Below, piece after piece: positions 1 to 6,578 of a stretch of DNA of 8,218 bases. Where the stretch lies: contig DAHWBL010000101.1 of assembly GCA_027323595.1 (NCBI GenBank), forward strand, positions 1 through 8,218. The letters run 5' to 3'. Source of the stretch: Acetobacteraceae bacterium. Lineage in GTDB: Bacteria > Pseudomonadota > Alphaproteobacteria > Acetobacterales > Acetobacteraceae. Both the position numbers and the translations under genes were made by a program. The notes beneath the pieces were generated by a model. That model was not told the origin of the DNA. It worked only from the letters and a program-made list of their open reading frames with translations, and made no database searches. Within the stretch, counting starts at the first letter, position 1. Each line of letters begins with the position of its first letter.

Positions 1-498
1 CTGCGGGCGGATGAAGTTCTGCCCCAGATCGTTGAGCGCGGTCTGCGACAACTGGTCGCTCGACAGGGCCAATTGCAGGATCGGCACCGAGGAGGCGTTG
101 AAGATCAGCACGATCGGCGGGGTGACGCCGGCGGGCAGCAGCTTCAGCACGGTCTGCGACGCCGCCGTCACCTGTGCCAGCGCGGCGTTGATGTTGACCG
201 AGGGCTGGAAGAAAATCTTGACCACGCCGTAGCCGGCGAGCGACTGCGATTCGATGTGCTCGATGTCGTTGATCTGCGAACTCAGCGTGCGTTCGTAGAA
301 GTAAACGATACGGCCCGACATCTGGTCGGCCGGCAGGCCGTTATAGGACCAGACCGCGCTGATCACCGGGATGCCGATGTTGGGGAAGATGTCGGTCGGC
401 GTGCGGATGATCGACAGCGTGCCGAACAGCAGGATCAGCATCGCCAGCACAACGAACGTGTAGGGCCGCCGAATCGCGATCCGGACGAGGTCAACCAT
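1..498 (-). CDS. RND efflux transporter permease, N-terminal part (runs off left edge)
   Basis: Inner-membrane proton-driven efflux permease of the AcrB/hydrophobe-amphiphile efflux family. Only the first 166 codons are in the window. The start is ATG at 498-496, with an AGAGGAT Shine-Dalgarno-like stretch at 511-505. A basic N-terminus (RIAIRRPYTF) leads into the first membrane helix at about residues 12-32. The hallmark RTPTDIFPNI follows at 32-41, then the start of the periplasmic porter domain (GLPADQM 54-60, INDIEHIESQS 76-86, VVKIFFQP 92-99). Full-length members exceed 1000 residues, so most of the gene lies to the left. It sits 94 bp downstream of a response regulator on the same strand, and no periplasmic adaptor gene lies between them. 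An adaptor, if present, must be elsewhere or beyond the edge. Family assignment is firm; the substrate cannot be told. Confidence 0.9.
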   Translation of the reverse strand, partial: MVDLVRIAIRRPYTFVVLAMLILLFGTLSIIRTPTDIFPNIGIPVISAVWSYNGLPADQMSGRIVYFYERTLSSQINDIEHIESQSLAGYGVVKIFFQPSVNINAALAQVTAASQTVLKLLPAGVTPPIVLIFNASSVPILQLALSSDQLSQTALNDLGQNFIRPQ

Positions 499-504
499 CG
501 AGCT

Positions 505-511
505 ATCCTCT
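505..511 (-). promoter_or_regulatory. Ribosome binding site of the RND permease gene
   Basis: Read on the minus strand this is AGAGGAT, six bases before the ATG at 498. It supports that ATG as the start. A small CTGT/ACAG hairpin (510-520) touches its upstream edge and could affect access, though the stem is only four pairs. Confidence 0.6.
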
Positions 512-547
512 GTTCGACAGGGGGGTGCCTAGCAGACCCGCCAGGAT

Positions 548-561
548 TGCCCAAGCGGGCA
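548..561 (-). other. Small hairpin in the regulator-permease gap
   Basis: TGCCC and GGGCA form a perfect 5-bp stem around a 4-base loop. It lies between the larger palindrome at 570-590 and the permease start, so a transcript reading from the regulator into the permease would contain both structures. No T-run follows it. It could be part of a processing or attenuation element, or be fortuitous in GC-rich DNA. Confidence 0.35.
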
Positions 562-569
562 TTGGCCAG

Positions 570-590
570 GCCGGCGAAAATTTCGCCGGC
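570..590 (-). terminator. Perfect 21-base palindrome after the response regulator; possible terminator or operator
   Basis: Two 10-base arms, GCCGGCGAAA and TTTCGCCGGC, flank a single central base. The palindrome starts two bases beyond the regulator stop codon (595-593), where a terminator would sit. In RNA it would give a stem of about seven to nine pairs closed by an A/U-rich loop. There is no downstream T-tract in the transcribed direction, so classical intrinsic termination is doubtful. An operator or partial attenuator before the permease gene is equally possible. Confidence 0.4.
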
Positions 591-592
591 GG

Positions 593-1354
593 CTAGCGGG
601 CATCGGTGACGAACATGAAGCCCGCCCCGCGCACGCTGACGATCAGATCGGGCTCATCACCGACCGACAGCTTGCGGCGCAGCTTGCCGATATGCACATC
701 GACCAGGTTGGTGTCCGGCGCGAAGCGATAGCGCCAGACGTCGCGCAGCAGCATCGCCCTGGTCAGGCTGTGGTTGGGATGCCGCATGAGATATTCGAGC
801 AGCTTGAACTCGCGTGGCAGCAGATCGACCTCGCGGGCGCCGCGATGCACGGTGCGTTCGAGCAGGTCCATCACCACCGGCCCGGCGCGCAGCACCGTCT
901 GGCGCGCGGGCTCGCCATCGCCGGGGGCGGCGCGGCGCAGCAACGCCGCGACGCGGGCGATCAGCTCATCGAGATCGAACGGCTTGGCCAGATAATCGTC
1001 GGCCCCGGCATTGAGACCGCGCACCCGCTCACCGGCGGCGCCGAGCGCGCTCAGCACCAGAACCGGGGCGCGCACGCCGGCGGCGCGCATCTGGCCGATC
1101 AGATCGAGCCCGTCCAACTCAGGCAACATGCGATCGGTGACGACGAGATCGAACGGCGCGGCGAGCGCGAGGGCGAGCCCGCTGGTGCCGTCGGGCGCCA
1201 GCTCCACCTCATGGTGCTGGCGCGACAAAGCCGAGGCGATCTCGTGGGCGAGCACGGGATCATCCTCGATCACCAGCAGACGGCTGGGCCGCGGCGCCGC
1301 GGCCATGGCCGGCGCGGCGGCGATCTGCGGACCTGGCATCGGCGCACCCTGCAT
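593..1354 (-). CDS. OmpR/PhoB-family two-component response regulator
   Basis: DNA-binding response regulator. From the chosen start the product is 253 residues. The receiver domain spans about 24-140, with the acidic pair D31/D32, phosphoacceptor D74 in VVTDRMLPELDGL, S102 in VLVLSA and the conserved K124 in YLAKPFDLDEL. A winged-helix effector domain spans about 154-250 (LLPREFKLLEYL, LVDVHIGKLRRKL, VRGAGFMF). The frame stays open upstream to 1570, so the start is uncertain. The ATG pair at 1357/1354 is used here. An ATG at 1339 has a better-placed GCAGGG upstream, and one at 1411 is also possible. All leave an alanine/proline-rich extension before the receiver domain. It is divergent from the histidine kinase at 1639 and precedes the efflux permease, so it probably regulates that pump. 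The regulatory target is inferred from position only. Confidence 0.92.
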   Translation of the reverse strand: MQGAPMPGPQIAAAPAMAAAPRPSRLLVIEDDPVLAHEIASALSRQHHEVELAPDGTSGLALALAAPFDLVVTDRMLPELDGLDLIGQMRAAGVRAPVLVLSALGAAGERVRGLNAGADDYLAKPFDLDELIARVAALLRRAAPGDGEPARQTVLRAGPVVMDLLERTVHRGAREVDLLPREFKLLEYLMRHPNHSLTRAMLLRDVWRYRFAPDTNLVDVHIGKLRRKLSVGDEPDLIVSVRGAGFMFVTDAR

Positions 1355-1638
1355 CATGAACTCATCGGCATGTGTTCGTCGGCCCTTCTGTGCGATAACC
1401 GGTTTTCGCATATATAAGAAGTGCGATCCGGGGAGTTTAGGCGGTTTCGCGGTCGCATGGAAATAGTGCAGCGCAGCATGGGGCGCCATTAAATTGCAGG
1501 ACATAGGTGGTAAAAATCGCTTCAGGCGGCTTGGGTTTTCCCGTGCGCGCCTGACCGCGCGGCGCAGCATAAATTTAGTTTTATGGCAACCAGCGGTGGG
1601 TTCGCCCGCCGCGCCAGCGCGCCGGGGGGGGCACGCCA
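1355..1638. promoter_or_regulatory. Divergent regulatory region between response regulator and histidine kinase
   Basis: This 284 bp gap separates two outward-facing genes, so it must hold promoters for both. AT-rich islands stand out in otherwise GC-rich DNA: around 1408-1420, around 1488-1495 and at 1568-1585. The rightmost one is part of the kinase promoter candidate listed separately. I found no convincing -35/-10 pair for the regulator on the minus strand, although a TTATAT lies near 1411-1416. No clear tandem OmpR-type binding repeats were recognised. Confidence 0.5.
1551..1579 (+). promoter_or_regulatory. Candidate promoter of the histidine kinase gene
   Basis: CTGACC (1551-1556, four of six to TTGACA) is followed after 17 bases by TTTAGT (1574-1579, four of six to TATAAT), inside an AT-rich patch. 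Transcription would begin near 1586, about 53 bases before the GTG start. The match is modest and judged by eye. Confidence 0.35.
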
Positions 1639-3075
1639 GTGCGCGGTGACGTGCTGGCGCGGGTCAGCGGGTTTCGCGCGCTGGTGCTGTTCATGGGGGT
1701 GGTCGGGCTCGCCTCGCTGATCAGCCTCGTGCTGATCTATCTGGACACCGAGCGGTTCATGTACCGCCATCTGGATGACTGGCTGCGGCGCGAGGACGCG
1801 GCGATGCTGGCCAGCGCTCCGGGCGATCTGGCCGGTGCGGTGAGCGAGCATATGCGCTTCGATCCGGCGGATTCCTGGCCGATCAGCCTGTTCGACGGCA
1901 CTGGCGCGCAGCTCGCCGGGCCGGTGGCGGCATTGCCGCGGCCGCTGCCCGCGGACAACCAGCCGTTCGATTTCTCCGCCACCGTGGCCGGGCAGACGCA
2001 CCGCTATCGCGGCATTGTCGAGCGCCTGGCCGATGGGCGGATGCTGCTGATCAGCGAGCGGCGCTGGTGGGCGAGCCCGCTCGATCGGTCGCTGCTCGAA
2101 CGCGCGGTGTGGGGCCTGGGGCTGGCCGCCGCGGTGGGGCTGGGGGCGGCGGCGGTGGTGGGGGCGCAGATGCGCCGGCGGGTGGCGATGTTCACCGAGG
2201 TCACCGGGCGCATCGTCACCGGCGATCTGAGCGGGCGGCTGCCGACCGGGCGCAGCGCCGGCGATCTGGACCGGCTGGCCGGGCTGGTGAACGGGATGCT
2301 GGACCAGATCGAGCGGCTGATCACCCAGGTCGGCTCGTTCCGCGACGCGGTGGCGCATGATCTGTCCACGCCGCTGGCACGCTTACAGGTGACGCTGGAG
2401 GGGGCGCGGGCGCGCGCCGGCGACGTTGCCGCCTATGAAGCCGCGATCGATGCCGGGCTGGCCGAGGCGCGCCGGCTGGGCGGCATGCTGGCGGCGGTGC
2501 GGCGGCTGTCGGAGGTGCAGGACCGCGCCCGCCGCGCCGGCTTCTGCCCGGTCGATCTGGGGCCGCTGGTCGCCGAGGTGTTCGATTTCTACCAGCCGGT
2601 GGCCGATGAGCACGGCGTGACCCTGGCGCTGGAGCCCGCCGGCGGCGATGCCACCCTGTCGGGCGACCGCGACCTGCTGTTCGAGGCGATCGGCAATCTG
2701 CTCGACAATGCGATCAAATTCACCCCCTCGGGCGGGCGGGTGCTGGTGCGGGTGCATGACGGGGCGCGGCCGGGGCTCACGATCATCGATACCGGGCCGG
2801 GCATCGCCGCCGGCGAGGAGGCGCTGATCAAGCGGCGCTATTACCGCTCCGAATCCAGCCGCTCGGTGGAGGGCACCGGGCTGGGGCTGGCGCTGGTGGC
2901 GGCGATCGCGGAGCTGCACCGGCTCGATCTGGACATCAGCTCGGCCGAGCCCGGCTGCCGGGTGAGCCTGCGCCAGCCGGGCGCTGCGGCGGCGGCGACG
3001 GCCCCTGCCCGTCCCGCCACATATTTGACACAGGCCCGCATCGACGCGATACCGCCGCGGCATTCCCCGGCCTGA
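1639..3075 (+). CDS. Membrane-bound sensor histidine kinase (HAMP, HisKA, HATPase_c)
   Basis: Sensor kinase of 478 residues. The GTG start at 1639 follows a G-rich stretch (1623-1631) that can serve as ribosome binding site. The first membrane helix is at about 13-34, a periplasmic sensor region spans about 35-150, and the second helix is at about 154-176. A HAMP linker follows (about 178-230). The dimerisation/phosphotransfer helix has H240 in AVAHDLSTPLARLQ. The ATPase domain has the N-box at 348-360 (N353, N357), the G1 box DTGPGIA at 384-390 and the G2 box GTGLGLAL at 412-419. The H-box carries Ser where related kinases often have Arg (HDLSTPL). The last 30 residues, after the ATPase fold, are Ala/Pro-rich and overlap the presumed fabD promoter. 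It is divergent from the response regulator, its likely partner. The signal sensed is unknown. Confidence 0.93.
   Translation: MRGDVLARVSGFRALVLFMGVVGLASLISLVLIYLDTERFMYRHLDDWLRREDAAMLASAPGDLAGAVSEHMRFDPADSWPISLFDGTGAQLAGPVAALPRPLPADNQPFDFSATVAGQTHRYRGIVERLADGRMLLISERRWWASPLDRSLLERAVWGLGLAAAVGLGAAAVVGAQMRRRVAMFTEVTGRIVTGDLSGRLPTGRSAGDLDRLAGLVNGMLDQIERLITQVGSFRDAVAHDLSTPLARLQVTLEGARARAGDVAAYEAAIDAGLAEARRLGGMLAAVRRLSEVQDRARRAGFCPVDLGPLVAEVFDFYQPVADEHGVTLALEPAGGDATLSGDRDLLFEAIGNLLDNAIKFTPSGGRVLVRVHDGARPGLTIIDTGPGIAAGEEALIKRRYYRSESSRSVEGTGLGLALVAAIAELHRLDLDISSAEPGCRVSLRQPGAAAAATAPARPATYLTQARIDAIPPRHSPA
3025..3053 (+). promoter_or_regulatory. Candidate sigma-70 promoter for the fab cluster, inside the kinase gene end
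   Basis: A perfect TTGACA at 3025-3030 is followed after 17 bases by GATACC (3048-3053, three of six to TATAAT). Transcription would start near 3060, about 46 bases before the fabD ATG. The -35 is exact but the -10 is weak. It overlaps the last codons of the histidine kinase. Its position fits separate expression of the fab genes. Confidence 0.45.
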
Positions 3076-3105
3076 ACCGCCACACCCTGAACCCACGGTC
3101 ACACG

Positions 3106-4053
3106 ATGCCGCGCCACGCCTTCATCTTTCCCGGCCAGGGCAGCCAGAGCGTCGGCATGGGACGCGACCTCGCCGCCGCCTTCGCGCCCGCGCGCGAGGT
3201 GTTGCAGGAGGTGGACGACACGCTGCGGCACAAGCTCAGCAAGCTGATGTTCGAGGGGCCGGCCGAGGAGCTGACCCTGACCGAGAACGCGCAGCCGGCG
3301 CTGATGGCGGTGTCGCTCGCGGTGCTGCGGGTGCTGGAGCATGAGGGCAGGTTCCTGCTGCCGCAGCGCGCGGTGCTGGTGGCCGGGCATTCACTGGGCG
3401 AATACAGCGCGCTGGCCGCGGCGGGCAGCTTCGGCATCGCGCAGGCGGCGCGGCTGCTGCGGCTGCGCGGCCAGGCGATGCAGGCGGCGACCCCGCCGGG
3501 CGTGGGCGCGATGGCAGCACTGCTGGGCGCGGACCTGGCGCTGGCCCGCGAAATCTGCGCGCTGGCAGCAGCCGCCGGGGAGATCGTGGAGCCGGCCAAT
3601 GACAATGGCGGCGGCCAGGTGGTGATCTCGGGCGACAAGGCGGCGGTGGAGCGCGCGGTCGAGCTGGCCCGCTCCAAGGGGGTCAAGCGCGCGATGCTGC
3701 TGCCGGTGTCGGCGCCGTTTCACTGCGCGCTGATGCGCCCGGCCGCCGAGGCGATGGAACAGGCGCTGCACGCCGAGGTGATCGCCACTCCGTCGGTGCC
3801 GCTGATCGCCAACGTGACCGCGGCCAAGGCGACCGAGGCGGCCGACATCCGCGATCTGCTGGTGCGCCAGGTGACCGGCACGGTGCGCTGGGCCGAAAGC
3901 GTGCGGACCATGACGTCGATGGGGGTGGACAGCTTCATCGAACTGGGCGCGGGCAAGGTGCTGGCCGGGCTGGTGCGCCGGATCGCGCCGGACGCCGCCG
4001 CCGCCTCGGCCGGCACGCCCGCCGAGATCGAGACGATCCTCAAAACGCTCTGA
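3106..4053 (+). CDS. fabD: Malonyl-CoA:acyl carrier protein transacylase
   Basis: Transfers malonyl from CoA to the phosphopantetheine arm of AcpP, supplying the extender unit for type II fatty-acid synthesis in the cytoplasm. The 315-residue length is normal for FabD. Visible motifs are the N-terminal FPGQGSQ (8-14), the nucleophile elbow GHSLGEYSAL with S96, the substrate-binding R121 in LRLRGQAM, and the catalytic His H206 in SAPFHCALM. QVVISG (171-176) and FIELGAGKVLAGL (277-289) are also typical. The ATG at 3106 has no strong Shine-Dalgarno sequence upstream, but it gives the canonical N-terminus. It is the first gene of the fab cluster, 30 bp after the kinase stop and 42 bp before fabG. 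fabH and plsX, often next to fabD in other bacteria, are absent here. Confidence 0.96.
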   Translation: MPRHAFIFPGQGSQSVGMGRDLAAAFAPAREVLQEVDDTLRHKLSKLMFEGPAEELTLTENAQPALMAVSLAVLRVLEHEGRFLLPQRAVLVAGHSLGEYSALAAAGSFGIAQAARLLRLRGQAMQAATPPGVGAMAALLGADLALAREICALAAAAGEIVEPANDNGGGQVVISGDKAAVERAVELARSKGVKRAMLLPVSAPFHCALMRPAAEAMEQALHAEVIATPSVPLIANVTAAKATEAADIRDLLVRQVTGTVRWAESVRTMTSMGVDSFIELGAGKVLAGLVRRIAPDAAAASAGTPAEIETILKTL

Positions 4054-4085
4054 GATAGGGACAAACGCGCGGCAACCGGCGCGGC

Positions 4086-4090
4086 GGAGG
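4086..4090 (+). promoter_or_regulatory. Ribosome binding site of fabG
   Basis: GGAGG lies five bases before the fabG ATG at 4096. It is the clearest Shine-Dalgarno sequence in the cluster and fixes the start. Confidence 0.75.
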
Positions 4091-4095
4091 CAGAC

Positions 4096-4833
4096 ATGTT
4101 CGATCTTGCAGGCAGGACCGCGCTGATCACCGGCGCGTCGGGCGGCATCGGGGCGGCGATCGCCACCGCGCTGCATGCGCGCGGCGCGGCGGTGGCGATC
4201 TCGGGCACCCGTACCGCCCCGCTGGAGGCGCTGGCCGCCACGCTGGGTGAGCGGGTGGCGGTGTGTCCGGCCGATCTGGCCGATCCGGCAGCGCCCGACG
4301 CGCTGCTGGCCGCCGCCGAGGCGGCGCTGGGGCCGCTGCATATCCTGGTCAACAATGCCGGGCTCACGCGCGACATGCTGGCGCTGCGGATGCGCGACGA
4401 GGATTGGGATGCGGTGCTGAACGTGGATCTGGCGGCGCCGTTCCGGCTGGCGCGGGCGAGCCTGCGCGGCATGCTGCGCCGCCGCGCCGGGCGGATCATC
4501 TCGATCGCCTCGATCGTGGGCAGCACCGGCAATGCCGGCCAGGCGAACTATGCCGCGGCGAAGGCGGGGCTGGTGGGGATGAGCAAGTCGCTGGCGGCGG
4601 AATGCGCGTCGCGCGGCATCACGGTGAACGTGGTGGCGCCGGGCTTCGTCGCCACCGCGATGACCGACGCGATCCCCGAGGCGAACAAGGCGCGGCTGCT
4701 CGATGCGATTCCGCTCGGGCGGATGGGCCAGCCCGCCGACATCGCCGCGGCGGTGGTCTATCTGGCGTCCGACGAGGCGGCCTGGGTGACCGGGCAGACG
4801 CTGCATGTGAACGGCGGCATGTTCATGGCGTGA
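4096..4833 (+). CDS. fabG: 3-oxoacyl-[acyl-carrier-protein] reductase
   Basis: NADPH-dependent reduction of 3-oxoacyl-ACP to 3-hydroxyacyl-ACP, the first reductive step of each elongation cycle. It is a classical short-chain dehydrogenase/reductase of 245 residues. Features are the cofactor-binding TGASGGIG (12-19), NNAG (86-89), N109, S139 in IISIASIVG, and the Y152/K156 pair in YAAAKAG. TRDMLALRM (91-99) is characteristic of FabG among these reductases. The C-terminus TGQTLHVNGGMFMA matches the family's dimer-forming end. It lies between fabD and acpP, which supports FabG over a generic dehydrogenase. The start is set by the GGAGG at 4086-4090. A 211 bp gap separates it from acpP, so acpP probably has extra promoter input. 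Confidence 0.96.
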   Translation: MFDLAGRTALITGASGGIGAAIATALHARGAAVAISGTRTAPLEALAATLGERVAVCPADLADPAAPDALLAAAEAALGPLHILVNNAGLTRDMLALRMRDEDWDAVLNVDLAAPFRLARASLRGMLRRRAGRIISIASIVGSTGNAGQANYAAAKAGLVGMSKSLAAECASRGITVNVVAPGFVATAMTDAIPEANKARLLDAIPLGRMGQPADIAAAVVYLASDEAAWVTGQTLHVNGGMFMA

Positions 4834-4851
4834 TCGGCGCTTGCCCCTTGC

Positions 4852-4881
4852 CTTGGCGACGATGACAGAACCATGCTATGC
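4852..4881 (+). promoter_or_regulatory. Candidate acpP promoter in the fabG-acpP gap
   Basis: CTTGGC (4852-4857) and CTATGC (4876-4881), 18 bases apart, resemble the alphaproteobacterial pattern of CTTGAC followed by CTATAT-like boxes. Transcription would start near 4888, leaving a leader of about 157 bases before acpP. The leader contains short GC hairpins such as CGGGTG/CACCCG (4908-4926). Strong independent acpP expression is expected because ACP is needed in large amounts. The assignment is by eye. Confidence 0.38.
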
Positions 4882-5028
4882 GCGCGCCTCCCGTCCGGAT
4901 CGGGGCGCGGGTGATCGTCGCACCCGGCCCGGAGCGGGCGGAAAAGTTCAACCGGGCCGCCACGTGGCCCTTCCCTGCCGAGGGGTCCGCCCGCGCGGTT
5001 CACCTCATCGTCTTTCGTCCAACTTTCC

Positions 5029-5033
5029 AGGAG
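5029..5033 (+). promoter_or_regulatory. Ribosome binding site of acpP
   Basis: AGGAG, eleven bases before the ATG at 5045. The spacing is slightly long, but this ATG gives the standard ACP N-terminus. It rules out a longer upstream start at 4841 in the same frame, which would add 68 unrelated residues. Confidence 0.6.
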
Positions 5034-5044
5034 CACGACCCCAA

Positions 5045-5281
5045 ATGAGCGACATCGCCGATAAGGTGAAGAAGATCGTGGTTGAACATCTCGGCGTCGA
5101 GGAAGCCAAGGTCACGCCCGAGGCGTCCTTCATCGACGATCTGGGCGCCGACAGCCTCGATACGGTCGAGCTGGTGATGGCCTTCGAGGAGGCCTTCGCG
5201 GTCGAGATCCCCGAAGACGCGGCGGAGAAGATCGCCACCGTCAAGGACGCGATCGACTACATCGAATCCAAGGCCGCCTGA
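5045..5281 (+). CDS. acpP: Acyl carrier protein
   Basis: Small acidic carrier that holds growing acyl chains on a 4'-phosphopantetheine group and docks with FabD, FabG, FabF and other enzymes. It has 78 residues, the standard size. The attachment site is S37 in the invariant GADSLD motif (34-39), and the recognition helix VELVMAFEEAF follows directly. The N-terminus MSDIADKVKKIV and the C-terminus KDAIDYIESKAA are typical. The frame extends upstream to 4841, but that part is non-homologous leader. The start at 5045 is supported by an AGGAG. fabF begins only 11 bases after the stop, suggesting co-translation. Confidence 0.98.
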   Translation: MSDIADKVKKIVVEHLGVEEAKVTPEASFIDDLGADSLDTVELVMAFEEAFAVEIPEDAAEKIATVKDAIDYIESKAA

Positions 5282-5292
5282 GCCCGATCCAG

Positions 5293-6576
5293 GTGACACA
5301 AGGCAGGGCGACGACGCTTCGGCGGGTGGTGGTCACCGGGATGGGCATCGCCTGTCCGCTGGGGCTGGGCGTGGAGCATGTCTGGCGCCGGCTGATCGGC
5401 GGTGAGTCGGGCATCGGCGTCATCCATTCGTTCGACACCTCCGAACTGACCGCCAGGATCGGCGGCCAGGTGCCCGTGGGCGCGCGCGCCGAGGGCAAGC
5501 TCGACCTCGCCGAGTGGATTCCGGTGAAGGACCAGAAGAAGATGGATCGGTTCATCCATCTGGCGATGGTCGCCGCCACCGAGGCGGTGGAGAATTCCGG
5601 CTGGCAGCCGGCCGACGAGGATCAGCGCTGCGCCACCGGGGTGATGGTGGGCTCGGGCATCGGCGGGCTGGAGACGATCTTCGAGGCCAGCTCGATGGTG
5701 CTGGCGGGCAAGACCAGGCGGCTGTCGCCGTTCTTCATCCCGTCGGCGCTGATCAATCTCGCCTCGGGGCATATCTCGATCAAATACGGCTTCAAGGGCC
5801 CCAACCACGCGGTGGTGACGGCCTGCGCGACCGGGGTGCACGCGATCGGCGACGCCGCGCGGCTGATCATGCTGGGCGACGCCGACGTGATGGTGGCCGG
5901 CGGCGCGGAGGCGGCGGTGTGCATGCTCGGCATGGCCGGGTTCTGCGCCTCGCGGGCACTGTCCACCGGCTTCAACGACCGCCCGACCGAGGCCTCGCGC
6001 CCGTGGGACAAGGACCGCGACGGCTTCGTGATGGGCGAAGGTGCCGGGGTGCTGGTGCTGGAAGAATACGAGCACGCGGTTGCCCGCGGGGCGACCATCC
6101 ACGCCGAGGTGGCCGGCTACGGGCTGTCGGGCGACGCGCACCACATCACCGCTCCGGCGGAAGGCCACGAGGGCGCGTTTCGCGCCATGAAGGCGGCGCT
6201 GCGCAACGGCGGCATCAACCCCGAACAGATCCAGTATGTGAACGCGCACGGCACCTCGACACCGCTTGGCGACGATCTGGAGCTGGAGGCGGTGGAGCGG
6301 TTCTTCGGCGATCACGGACGTAAGATCGCGATGTCCTCCACCAAGTCGGCGACCGGGCATCTGCTCGGCGCGGCCGGCGCGATCGAGGCGATTTTCTCGA
6401 TCCTGGCGGTGCGCGACAATGTGGCGCCACCGACCCTCAATCTGCATGAGCCCAGCCGGCCGAGCGTGATCGACCGGGTGGCGCGGCAGGCGCAGCCGCG
6501 CAAGATCGACATCGCGCTGTCCAACAGCTTCGGGTTCGGCGGCACCAACGCCTCGATCCTGTTCCGCCGGGTGTAG
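5293..6576 (+). CDS. fabF: 3-oxoacyl-[acyl-carrier-protein] synthase II
   Basis: Condensing enzyme that elongates acyl-ACP with malonyl-ACP, releasing CO2. It has 427 residues with the thiolase fold. The catalytic triad is C178 in TACATG, H319 in NAHGTST and H356 in KSATGHLLGA. FGFGGTNAS (413-421) is the C-terminal glycine-rich signature. GSGIGGLE (120-127) and FNDRPTEASRPWDKDRDGFV (227-246) are typical of FabF rather than FabH. The GTG at 5293 is used as start because it is 11 bases after acpP and gives a normal N-terminus. No good ribosome site precedes it, so translational coupling to acpP is likely. An in-frame GTG at 5326 would also leave the domain intact. mltG starts two bases after the stop. 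Confidence 0.96.
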   Translation: MTQGRATTLRRVVVTGMGIACPLGLGVEHVWRRLIGGESGIGVIHSFDTSELTARIGGQVPVGARAEGKLDLAEWIPVKDQKKMDRFIHLAMVAATEAVENSGWQPADEDQRCATGVMVGSGIGGLETIFEASSMVLAGKTRRLSPFFIPSALINLASGHISIKYGFKGPNHAVVTACATGVHAIGDAARLIMLGDADVMVAGGAEAAVCMLGMAGFCASRALSTGFNDRPTEASRPWDKDRDGFVMGEGAGVLVLEEYEHAVARGATIHAEVAGYGLSGDAHHITAPAEGHEGAFRAMKAALRNGGINPEQIQYVNAHGTSTPLGDDLELEAVERFFGDHGRKIAMSSTKSATGHLLGAAGAIEAIFSILAVRDNVAPPTLNLHEPSRPSVIDRVARQAQPRKIDIALSNSFGFGGTNASILFRRV

Positions 6577-6578
6577 CC

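Noticed and set aside
1355..1570. Longer start for the response regulator, at 1570 or 1411
   Set aside because: The extra N-terminal residues resemble no receiver-domain extension and would occupy most of the divergent promoter region. No good ribosome site precedes those starts.
3391..4806. Long minus-strand frame (471 codons) opposite fabD and fabG
   Set aside because: It is rich in Arg, His, Gln and Gly, as expected for an antisense frame of GC-rich genes. The plus-strand genes carry full catalytic motifs.
4841..5044. N-terminal extension of acpP in the same frame
   Set aside because: The added 68 residues are unlike any ACP, and the ATG at 5045 has its own Shine-Dalgarno sequence and gives the standard length.
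5257..6447. Long minus-strand frame (396 codons) opposite fabF
   Set aside because: Low-complexity antisense translation with no motif; fabF is unmistakable on the other strand.
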